Shown here piece by piece: positions 1 to 10,700 of a DNA stretch of 32,925 nucleotides. Position 1 is the first letter of the stretch. The number at the start of each line of letters is the position of its first letter. The position numbers and the translations under genes were made by a program. Under the pieces are notes generated by a model, which did not search any database, was not told where the DNA came from, and worked only from the letters and a program-made list of their open reading frames with translations. Source of the stretch: Botryococcus braunii (lineage: Eukaryota; Chlorophyta; Trebouxiophyceae); the NCBI GenBank assembly GCA_002005505.1, contig KV908458.1:281114-314038 (forward strand), read 5' to 3'.

Positions 1-672
1 GGCTACTTTCTGTGCTGCAGCTTTTCACGGTCCTGTTTGTAGGGGGAAAGGCTCTTTCTGGTTGATAACCCTTCTTTGACATCGGAGCAAATCCTCCGTG
101 TAAAAAAGCCCTGTCCTGTATTACTGCTTTTGGCCCCTGGCGAGGTTTTAGCCTCCTTCCTGCTGTACAAGCCAGCCTCTGCGCCCCTTGGGAGATGGAT
201 CGCTGGAACTGCAGCGCATCCTCTGATGGTGGGGGCTGAAGCAAGGAGGTCTGTGTCCGTACGGGCTGAAGCCCCCGTCTGAGGGCGAACCTAAACAGGC
301 TCTGTGCTTGACGCTATTACCTTATATTTCGTGGGCTTGCAGCCCCTTTTCCAGTGTAAGATAGATTCACGAGTCGTGGTTTGCAAGGGGTTCCCTAGGG
401 CGCCCCTTCCGGCTCTAGATGCATTCATCAAATAAGTTGAAGGCGTTCGTTAAAATATAGATTACTATGCGTCAGCATGTCTACAGCGAGCCGTTTCAGA
501 GCAGAGGAGAGCTCCAATGTAATCAGACTGGCAGCTTGTACAAAATGAAACGCGAAGCGAAGCATATCTTATCCGTAATCTGTGAACCAGGTGCCATCCA
601 TGCTGATATGCAAAAGCCCCTAGGAGCTCTCTCTCCCCCTGGGCTGAAACGTTCCCCAATTTGATGGCGCCA
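1..672. other. left-edge intergenic stretch, no gene recognised
   Basis: Only short open frames (under 80 codons) occur on either strand and none resembles a known family. The sequence is mixed in composition and has a few short self-complementary spots of the form GGGCT-n-AGCCC near 265-280 and 330-345. I see no support for a gene. Confidence 0.5.
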
Positions 673-731
673 TTTAGAATAAAGAGTGAAGCCTATCCTA
701 ACCGCACACCATAAATCTTGCATGCGGGTAC
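673..731 (-). repeat. left terminal inverted repeat of the 677-1736 element
   Basis: Matches 1682-1740 in inverted orientation with five mismatches. The core GTGTGCGGTTAGGAT is identical in the left end, the right end and the solo copy at 24.93-25.02 kb. Confidence 0.75.
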
Positions 732-1736
732 ACAGAATGCGTGTGCACAAATGAATGCCACAATTTTGAAAAGCTTGTGGTAATTGCAGATAAAAGTGGC
801 TACCACCATTTGGGGAGATGCATGTAGTATGCGGCCCGGCTTTGACTTGTGAATCTAACGAGTAGCTCCATTTAATTGTAGGATTATTGTAGTATGCCTA
901 GCAAGCCTGGGTTACCCGCAAAGGTGCCCTTCAAGCTTTGTCAACCTTCCATGTTGCGACAGAATAATGATGGAAGTGATGCTGTTGTGCACATTACCAG
1001 GTGTCACAATCCTCGCAATGTTGACATGTACCATGTGTTATTCCCCTCGCCTTCTTGACACGTGCCTGTTGTTTGAAGCAACTAGAGGTCCTGATGGTTC
1101 AAACACGGAGATTACGGATTGGACAGACGTTTTTAAAGTGAAATATATCCATTCCGTAGGCCACCATGCATGGCACATGCCCAAGGGACCCAGAATTGGA
1201 CTGGAGAGGCGGGACGAGCAACCTAATCAGAACTAACAGAAACAGAAACAAAAAACTGGAGGCAGACAGTGGAGCGCAGGGGAGTGAACACAGACACATA
1301 CACAGACACAAACACACACACCAGAATGGCTTGCTGGTTTTTACTCTCTTGTCGTTCTTCAGTTATTATTTCTTCTTCCACTTGCCTGGTTTTTTCTTTT
1401 TATGTTTTATGGTTTATGTTTTTTGGTTTTATGTTGTGTGTGTGTGTGTGTCTGTCACTGTGGTTGTGTCTGTGTGTATGTTCCCCTCCCTCCCTCCCTT
1501 CTCCCCCCCCTCCTCCCTCTCTTCCCCCCCTCCTGTGTCTCTCTCTCTTCCCCCCCCTCTTTCTCTCTCTCTCTTCCCCCCATCCCCCCTTCTCTCTTTT
1601 CCCTACCCTTCCCTTCCCCCCTCCCCCTCCCTCTCGTGTTTTTGACTACACCACCTTCTGTTTTCGGCCCCTAGATCCTGCGTTCCCGCATGCACGATTT
1701 CTGGTGTGCGGTTAGGATATGCTTCACTCTTAATTC
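677..1736. mobile_element. putative non-autonomous DNA element with 59-bp terminal inverted repeats
   Basis: The segment 673-731 is the reverse complement of 1682-1740 at 54 of 59 positions. The ends read TTTA-GAATAAAGAGTGAAGC and the complement of the same, so the element may be GAAT...ATTC flanked by TA on both sides, compatible with a TA target duplication. The interior has no transposase-like frame; it holds a CA-rich stretch near 1288-1322, a TG tract near 1435-1475 and a long pyrimidine tract to about 1640. The inverted ends are seen directly. Calling it a MITE-like transposon is inference; superfamily unknown. Confidence 0.6.
1480..1640 (+). repeat. polypyrimidine (C/T) tract
   Basis: About 160 bases of almost pure C and T, with C runs of 5 to 8 and CT repeats, inside the putative element. 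The open frames across it (rich in Pro, Ser, Leu) are composition artefacts. Confidence 0.85.
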
Positions 1737-1740
1737 TAAA
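1682..1740 (+). repeat. right terminal inverted repeat of the 677-1736 element
   Basis: Inverted partner of 673-731. Similarity to the solo copy near 25 kb starts further in, around 1657, so the shared terminal region is about 85 bp. Confidence 0.75.
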
Positions 1741-2028
1741 ACAGATATTCAAATGCAAAACCAAAGACACACTCCTCGAGCCACAGCCCCGAGTCTAACC
1801 GTTACAGATCCCAAGTTGAGGTGTAGAATGACGAGACATACCCGTATACCCAAAATTCTCTACATGTGGGCGGCGAAACACTGCACGACGCATGGTGGCC
1901 GGGGCGGATAGGGATTTTGATACTGCAAGCTTAAGCGTCTGGAAAGGTGTGTGTTCCGAATGTAGGGTAATCGTGAAATACCCTTGTGTGCCTCAGATAA
2001 GGCAAGGTGGCAATAAATGGCGTCCTGC

Positions 2029-2150
2029 TGTCGAGAAACATACCAGCCACCTATCTTGAACAGAGTTTACAAACACAATTGTTGCTAAATTACCTCCAAA
2101 TGTCTTGCCATCGAGGAACATACCAGCCATAAGTCTTGAACAGACATTTA
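2029..2150 (+). repeat. degenerate two-copy direct repeat (~80-bp period)
   Basis: Two ~41-bp segments share the order TCGAG(A/G)AACATACCAGCCA then TCTTGAACAGA, about 80 bp apart. Confidence 0.6.
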
Positions 2151-2978
2151 TGGACCTGACAGTTGAAAAATGTCTCCATTTGTCTTGAAATATGCTACAA
2201 GCTATTTTATCTTTTCCTCAGCAATTTGCAAGGAGTGCATCATGCTTGTTTGCAAAAGCGTCGTGGCTATACCAGCAGCAACGGCAGCATGTATGGCTTC
2301 CCCATATATGCGAGGATTTGCATGATGGGCCACCACACTTGCTATTTCACCTTATGCTCCTACATGCCAGACACGCTGCACAACATAAAACCCGACTGAA
2401 ACCTGAAACAGCCAGACGCCTTTGCCTCATGCTTACTGTGGTCATGTTTATCAATTGCCTCCCTGAAAGGTTTGCAGGCTATATAGATCCCACAGCCCGG
2501 GAGCGACCTTACATTCTCCAAGTCGAGAGAGAACAGCTTCAGACTAGCTCCCAAATGCCCAATAAAGTTAATGCAACACCGTCTGTGGTACGACATACAA
2601 CGGACTTGCAACGAAGACTTTCGAGAGTTTCAAAATGCTGTCCACAGCTACCACTTGATAACGCCCGCCTTACTGAAGAAACCAGATGCACTGCTCCAAG
2701 GCAAGAATCCAGGTAATTTCTATAGTTGAACCCCAAGAGCAGAAGTCGAGTTCGTGAATGACTTGAAAAGAGTCGACGAACCCTTTGGGATGGGGCTCCA
2801 ACCCTTCACACGCACAAAAACCTCTTTCTCCTGAAGGTCGTCCACAATATGGCACTGGTCAGTACACGTGAGATGGTAGCAGGGCCACTTCAAAACAAAG
2901 TACACAACGGTCCACAAAAATATACGTAGAACCAATTCAGCTAGAAATATGTCAGCTGAGGATCCCAATGTACATTGC

Positions 2979-2999
2979 CTAGTCCTTTAGAAGGACTAG
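2979..2999. repeat. perfect short hairpin, 9-bp arms
   Basis: CTAGTCCTT, a 3-base loop TAG, then AAGGACTAG. It is followed directly by a CTATATATATTG stretch. No neighbouring gene explains it. Confidence 0.6.
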
Positions 3000-4676
3000 A
3001 CTATATATATTGACTCCTTGGCCCCAGACCCGACAGGGCTTGTAGAGATCCCTGGCCTCCGACCATGTCGTACGCAGTGCTGGATGTTAGAGCGCCACCG
3101 GCCCCAGCTCGGCCCTGGATAATACTGCTAAAGGATAGGATGAGGTAAGCCATGCCTGCCCTCATTTACCACGTACAATGCCTGCAAACCACTGCACACT
3201 CCCGACATAGCACCAGACTACCCAGAGTTCCACAACTTTTTTCTCCGCATGAAACCTTAGCGTATCTTAATGCCCGCCACAACTCGGTGACAATCCAAAA
3301 GGGATCTCTGCTGGAAAGTCAGCTCATAAGAGGATTGGTACTTATCTAGGGGGAGGCATAAAGCAAATTCTCCACGTTAAGAAAAGAAGTGCACAGTGGA
3401 TCAGGAGACTATGGCCAGATTTGATATGCCACATATCCTACCAATTACTAATACTATGGTTGCCCCCCGAGAACCTGCCTATCAACCAAGGCAAATCCTA
3501 GATGGGTTACTGGTCAGTTGGGAGGAAAACACAATGCATCTCCCCTCAGTACTTAAGGCCTAGTGTCTGTGTACATGGGGAATCCCCGCCTGTCTCACAA
3601 TTGCAATGGTGACACACCATCCGTCAGTTGAGTCCAGAAAGGTGAAGTTGAAGGATGGGGACCTGAAATTCCCAAGCCCAATAGTTCACCCCGAAGCCAC
3701 ACCAATGAGTGCTTTCTGGAACTTCCTATGAGTTGGCACCAAAATCCAGACATGCCGTGTTGGTACATTTTAAGAGATCTAACAACTCAAAACACTTCAA
3801 GGGTCCTCCACTGAAAACAAGCTACAGGGATGGCCTGCAATTGCACACCCTTTTGCAAGTTCTGGTTTCATAGACAGCATTTGATGTACAACATCTAAAA
3901 GGTTCAAGCTGCCAACCCTTCCCAGGCCCCTGAACAGGTATCCCTCATGCCTTGTCCAGGCACCAGTATGAGCCTGTACTAAATTTCTACAAGCCATTTC
4001 AAGCACTCTTCCCACTCTCTATTCTGAACTCGTCCTTTAGGGTTCCACATTGCTGCCTGCCACATCTTGAAATCAGCATTAACAAACGATATGGAAAAAT
4101 TTGGAAGCAGGCTTCCGTTGCAGGGCACTCTCACCTGCTACAATCACAGTTCCCTCTGATATTAAGCAAAATGGGGGGCCTCTTCTCTGCGCCAAGGCAT
4201 GTTCACCCCGGAGCTTACACACGCCATTGCTTAGTAATATACACACCAGACTATGGCAGAGGAAACACCCTGCTAGTTTACACCTAAAGGAGCACAAGCA
4301 ACTTCGAGCAAGCCTTCTCCTTGAAGGTTCTTCATGAAGCCTGTCCTGGGATTTTCGCGAAGCCAAGTTTGGGTTGGACATGTTGCCAAGAAGGCCACCC
4401 CTGTACAATGAGGCTACGGTGGGGTATTGAAAGCCTGCTGAACACAACCAAAATAGTGTCATTCATCCGGTTTGGACAGAACTGTGGGATAAGCCAAAAC
4501 TCACAATACGCATGAAAGTACGATATCCACAACTTCAGCTAAGAAATCATCCTACCAAGGTTGGAAGCCAGAAAAGGAGATGCCTGCTGAAATCTGAATC
4601 AAAGTAAACATCAAATGGCCGCATCTTTCATGTCCTGACGGGTGAGAGGACTCGCGAGATGCACACAAGGAGGGCA

Positions 4677-4778
4677 TCATGCTTTGCAGCATGCAATTAA
4701 GCGGGGATTCATGTGCTCCAACGTTGCCTCGACGTCCTTTGATAAACCCATGCCATCCAACCAAAGCCACCGCAGTTT
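4677..4778 (-). CDS. LRR gene exon 11, C-terminal cap and stop
   Basis: Acceptor GTCTTCTTTGCAG|AAAC has a good pyrimidine tract and phase 0. It encodes 33 residues, starting KLRWLWLDGMGLSKDVEATL, then TGA. The pattern (LRR strand, then a short helix ending MNPRLI) matches the C-terminal cap of the plant homologues. A nearer open exon at 5165-5325 lacks any LRR pattern. Confidence 0.83.
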   Translation of the reverse strand, partial: KLRWLWLDGMGLSKDVEATLEHMNPRLIACCKA

Positions 4779-7700
4779 CTGCAAAGAAGACCCACATGCA
4801 AGTAATTACCAGGTACCAACTCGCAGCTTTTGACTGTCATGGATGGGTGACATCATTGGAGTAGTTTCAAATAAATGGGGGTGAAAATTGCCGCCGGAGC
4901 TGTCTATTAGCAATGTCATTAACACCAGCAAAAGGAACAGAATCATCTGCTCCCTTCTTCCATATGCCTACCCAAACTTTGCAAATGCTTGCCTCCCTCC
5001 CGTCTCAATGAAAGGGGGCGGACAGCTGCAGTGACAATGAGTAAAGTGAAATGTACGCTCGAAGAAGTAAAACCCTGCGGACGTTTTGCTGAGTCTTTCC
5101 ATGAACTGTTTGAATTCCGTTCCAATCACGTGTTCATCTTTCAAAGTGCCAAAAATCTTGGCATCAGCTTGTTGTAAAAGATTCTCTTGGGAAGTTGAGA
5201 TCTAGCAGACCTCCAACTTTGTCTATGCACCTCGTTAGGCCATGGTAATCACATTTGTACACCGTAACAGTGTTACGGAATTGCCACAGGGCCCAATCTA
5301 CTAAGCTGCACTCCTGTGTCACAGAACAGTTGTAGGCGTGCAAAAAGGGCATGGTGTGTATGTGTGTCTGTGTGCGCGCGCGCGCGTGTGTGCAAGAGCC
5401 CAGGGATGGGAGGAGAAGAGAGAGCGAAAGCGAAATGGAGAGAAGGGGGGGGGGGGGCAGGGCATGGCATGCAAAAGAAAGAGGAGGGAATGCAAAGGGA
5501 TGGCTTACTGGCAAGGTGCCCAACCCTGTGGCTCCCGATCCAGAAAGATTGCACTGCGACAAGTTCAGTGAACGCAGGCCTGAAAGCGACAGTAGATGGG
5601 GAACGCTACGGTCTGTGATGCGGCGATGACCTCGCAACACCAGCTTTCGCAAGCTGCTCACCTTGCTAATATGGCCTACTCCAACATCTGACAGTTTACC
5701 TCCGCAGATCTCCAATGTTTCCAACTTCGTCAACTCCCTGCAGCGTGCAAAAGACTCATTCAAAATCTTCTGACAAAAGGAAAAAAGAAACGAGAAAACC
5801 CCAATCCTCCACCAAAACACAACTCATCTTAGATCAGCCCGGGAAACTTCTGGGCTGCGCACCTCACAAAATTCGATATAATGTGCCTGGCTTTTCATAT
5901 CACTGACATATTTTTATTTGCTGTAGTGTGGTATCCCCCCCACCCCCCCCCCCCCCCCAAAAAAAAATTCCCCCACAGAGGCGCGAAGAAATATGCTTCT
6001 CCAGGACAAGGGGGTTCGCACTTTAGATGCACACAACCAACATCCCCTATTCTAGCACTGAAGAGGTCGAGGTGGCGCAAATTTAGCAGTGGGGCCAAGT
6101 GGTGCAGCCCCAAGTCTGTCACATCCTTGCAGTCCAGATTCAAACTGGTCAGCTTTGTCAAGCGGGCCACCCCTGCCAGCCCTCCATCATCCACATCTGC
6201 AATCCAGAGATCACCCACTGATCAGATGCTGCATTGGAAGAGCACAAGAAGATAAAGCAGCCACTGATTCAAGACCCCGCCCAACCCAGTACAGCCCCGC
6301 CTCCTGTCCAGCTGCATCTGCATTCGGTGCAAACGTCCAGCCGCTTGCACGGACCACAACAACCTGAAGAACATCGACATTTTCCTCGCCAACGGCTCCC
6401 TCATACACAGATGCAGTGCCCTTCCCGAGTGTGATGCATATTCTCTCCCTTTCTAATGTGTACTGTGGGTTGCAATCAGTGTTCCTGCCAAACACGTCCA
6501 ATTATCAGGGCCCTTTCAGCAAAGCATGCCAAAAAATCTCGCTCATCTTGCTAATTTCCCCCCTTTTTCCTTGGGGGAGCTTCAGAGACCTTAGACTAGT
6601 CTAAAACAGCTTAGACATCTGGGATAGTAATACACAGTATTACTACCCCAGATGTAACTTACAGTATTACTATCCCAGATGTCTAAACCAACAAGAGAAG
6701 AAAAAAAACAATGAAAGCCGTAATAGATTAAAGTAAACACATGCCAATACAAAAGAAACTGCAAACCCCCCCCCCCCCCCCTCCTCTCAAATACCAATTT
6801 GTGCAAAACCAAGGGGTACCCCAACAGATTTGGCCTCAAGTAAACATTTCCTCCAGTGAACCCCAACCTTAATCCCCACTTCCCCAGCCCCACTGGCACT
6901 ACACGCAATGAACGACAAAGGAGCGCAAGCAGAGGTCGTTTGGGACAGCATACCGGTAAAGAAAAGGTCCAAGGATTGCAGGTTGCGAAGGGAAGCCAAT
7001 TGCAGAGCCCCCCTTGTTGTGATCCTTGTGTCTGACAGGTTCAGGACTTCTAAATCTTTCATTCTGCAGCAAGCATCCATGGCCCTGCCCAGACAATGGC
7101 CCTTAAAGTCAAGCTCTGCCTAAAACATTTGCGTGTGCCGCATGCTCTTCCTTGTACTCAATCCAAACAAGTGTGCCCCGATTACACGGAGGTTACCCCA
7201 AGGGGTCCTGACCATTCTGTGAAGCTGAGAAACAAAAAGCACAGGAGACAGACACAGGCACAGGCACCAACACACCGGGCGGGGGGAGAAGAGATGAAGA
7301 AACCACCAGAAATGAGGACCAGTAAGAAAGCATTTCAAATAAAGAGCTGATAATATGGCAACCACGATTTGGAGCATACACTTCTCTGATATGAGAAGGT
7401 GCCTTGCGAAATCCTTTGGAAAGACAGCCAAGGTTGTTGCAAATGCAATCATAGGATCTTACCCCACGAGCAAGTCACAGACCAAAATTCGAAACTGCTG
7501 GACATTCAAAGCAAAACCCTTGGCAATCTCTTCGTTTAAACTGCAACGGCACATGGCTTGGGACCAATGTCAACAAATTCCAGGTTCACAAACCTGTCTG
7601 TTAACTGACAGCAGGAGTCCAGATTTAGCTCCCTCATTCGTACAAGGGTGCTCCAGGAGCCAAAGGCAGCATCATTCAAGTTGCAGTAGGCGACTATTAA

Positions 7701-10700
7701 CCTAGTCAGACCGGTCAGGTCGCCGAGCTTTGCCAAACCTGCAGCCACATGCATGCTGGCACTCTTAATTCTTGTCTGATGCCGTTGCAGAAACAGCAGG
7801 CATAAGTCACCCATGCTTTTAAACCAGCCAAAGAGACCTTGTATCTGCCTGACCCTATGCACCTTGGCACAGCTTTAGTGGCACCTACATGGCAAAGTGG
7901 ATATGTGCCCCAATTGTTGAGTTTAAACCATTGAACCCAGTAGACACATGGGGAGAGGCATGTGCATGCATGCGTGTAAGTGCATGGGCCCAGCAGGAGT
8001 CAATGGGTATTTTTTGGGTGGCCCGCCAGGGGGGGGGGGGGGCGGGGGAGAGGGGCTGTGCAGCTCAAACGTATGTGTGTGCTGGGCAGAAGGATGCCCA
8101 CGCAGAAGAAAAATAAAAAGAAGAAAGGTTAGCCAGACAATAATGGTGCAAGCAGGAAAAAAAATGTGGTAGAGGCCAACCGGCACCAACCACAGAGGAA
8201 GAACAAGACAAGGATAGGCATCTGCATGTTGCTCAAACTGCAGGCTCCCAACATCCCTGCACAGGAAGCAGAGATGCATACCAGCAGCACTCAGTTTGCA
8301 GCGGCTAAGATCCAAGTCGTCAAGAGCAGGCATAACTACCAGTGCGTCGATACAGGCGCATGTGAGATGGCCCACTTGTGCCAGGCCGAGTTTTTTTAAC
8401 CTGGTCAGGCCAACCAAGGCAGCAATCCCAGCATCTTGCACCTGCATGGCCAGCCATATAGTGTTGGTGCAGCTGACCAGTACTCGGATTGTGCTTAAAT
8501 CAAATGGCAACACTTTCCTGCCCAATTGTGGAGGACCAAGACAACAGAGACAAACCATAGGTTTGTGAATCAAACCCCAAGTATCACATCCTAAAGAGCA
8601 TGTCTGCAGATGGCACCCCCCCCCCCCCCCGGGCAGCTGCCTTTTAAATTCAAGGAGTAGACTTCTACATCAACAAAGACTATCAGGAAGCAGGATTGAC
8701 TTCTATGTTCAAGGATGGGATCTTACATTCGTCCCAGAAAGCTGGAGAAAGGTCAGAGAAGTGAGGGAGGCTATGTAGCGTGCGTCGCTGTCAGAGACCA
8801 TATTGCAAAACCCTAGGTCCAATTCCTCCAGTTTGCCAAGTCCTGAAAGCCACAAAGGTAAAAAGTGAGTCCAGGCTTGAGAGGCAATCACCACCTGTGG
8901 AGTAGTGAGGTTGTCAAACATGCATGATCCTCTGCAGAGTTCGACAAAGCGTACTTTCCAATGACCAATATCCACACTGGACCTCATCAGGAACCCCCCC
9001 CCCCCCCCCAACAGCTGAAATTCGGTTGGAAGTCAAACTCGAGCCCAGAGGTCATCCACCAGACATATTTCCCTCCAACAAGGACCAGGATCTGCACTTG
9101 CAAGCCGTAAAACCAGCCAGTGAATGAAAACAAAATGATAGCAAGACATAGGAAGGAATACTTCATCAATCAATGCGCGCATTCACGTCAACTCGATCGG
9201 GGCATACTTCGAAGATGCAGATTGTAACAAGCTATCAGGAGATCACATTTCTTCCCTCTTTAACCCCTGGACTCACATATTAGAAGGGTGCTGACTGCAG
9301 GGCATGAACAGGGGCAGTAGGATCTGCTAGCGCTTACCTCGGATACCCTGAAGCCCCTTGGCACTCCTGCACATCCTAAAACTAAGCCGACGCAAATTGT
9401 GCAGGGATTTTAAGTGCTGCACCCCCTGTGCTGTCACCTCCTTCAGGCCCATCAATGACAGGCTGCGCAAATTCGTGAGACCTACATCCTCCCCTCTACA
9501 TTTCAACTTCCTGCGCCACGAGTAGTACTGAGCAGCAAGCAGTTCAGTCGTGATGACTCTTACAAAAACTATGGGGTAGGAACAGGCAGAGTGATTGTGA
9601 TTGGAGAACCTGATGGAGGTCTGAAAAAGTGTGCATGCAGCGGGCAAGGCCTCGGCCAGGGTTCAACCTCCATGGCCTTAGCTTCATTACATTCACAACT
9701 GCCACCGCTGTTCTTCCACACACCTGTTAAATATTACAATTTTAAGTGTCCTCGATCTGTCCAAGCTTTTGTTGCTTCCACGGTGGCTCTCCTCCCCCTC
9801 TGTGTGTGTGGGTGTTTTTTTTTTTTTTTTTTTTTTTTTGGGGGGGGGGGGGGGGTTCCACACTGCACTGTTGGGACACCACTCAGTGGCTACAAGATGA
9901 GGCTGCCATGTGGTTCTGTTTAAGGTAAAAAGTACCTGACAGGTAGCTGAGGCCAACGTCTGTTATACGGACACATCCGTCCAGCCGCAAGGTGGCTAAG
10001 CTGGTTTGATGAACCAAGTGCTCGAGTCCACCATCTCCTACCTGCAAAACTCAACATAATGTGTTCAGCAGCGCTTTAATTTCTTTATGCGAGTACATGT
10101 GTCTGCCTTACCAAACATAACCACCAACTGGGACACACCAACCTGCCCCTGCCCTGCACCCCCATCTCTCGACCCTCGCTTACCCCTCGCCACAATCAAT
10201 CAACAATGCTTGAGGCAGGCAGGTCCACGCATGGGTGTTGGCAAGCAGATCCAATTCTGACCAGACCCGACATCCACAGCCCACCACAGCATACACCAAC
10301 TAAAGTGTTTACATAGAGAGAGAAGCGCAAGCAGAAGACAAACAGGACTCCCTCATGGCATTCCCAACGGCACAAATGGTATCAAGAAGCTTCTGCTTGG
10401 CGAAGGTGGAGAGGCCCCAGGCTAGGCCACCATACCTGATGGCACCCTGTCAGAGTCAACGTTAGCAGAGAGGAGTTCTTCAGCAGGAACAACCATTCAT
10501 TGCTCACACCTGCACAGCCTGTGAGGTCCAGGCTGTACAGGAATTGAGTTTTGAAGAGGCTGAGGGTGTAGTAGTTAAGTCGTTTTTGCAGCAAGAGGTG
10601 CTCCACAAGCAACTGTGCCAGGTCTGGAGGCAAGTCATCAATATCTTGCACGCTGAAGCTATTGATGTGCTTTGCTATAAGCTGTGCTGTAGCCTCTAGA

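Larger units (their letters stand above)
1742..4676. other. intergenic, no confident gene
   Basis: This is the 3' flank of the LRR gene. It holds a degenerate direct duplication (2029-2069 and 2109-2150, both containing CATACCAGCCA and TCTTGAACAGA) and a short hairpin at 2979-2999. One 174-codon plus-strand frame at 2192-2716 has no family resemblance I can name. Between about 3350 and 4340 the plus strand, read across stops, faintly resembles the C-terminal part of a LINE-type reverse transcriptase, too weakly to call. Confidence 0.4.

Noticed and set aside
2192..2716. 174-codon plus-strand open frame
   Set aside because: No recognisable domain, ordinary base composition and no splice or neighbour support; a chance frame is likely.
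3350..4340. Possible remnant of a LINE-type reverse transcriptase C-terminus on the plus strand
   Set aside because: Only scattered resemblance (for example TPLLSNIHTRLWQRKHP), several stops, no catalytic motif. A translated search would decide.
5165..5325. Open exon with acceptor TGTGACACAG as an alternative last exon of the LRR gene
   Set aside because: It is in phase and reaches a stop but shows no LRR or cap pattern. The exon at 4677-4778 continues the repeat.
7085..7120. Upstream acceptor TTTTAG|GCAG for LRR exon 8
   Set aside because: It would begin in phase 0 while exon 7 ends in phase 2, and it adds residues absent from the repeat spacing.
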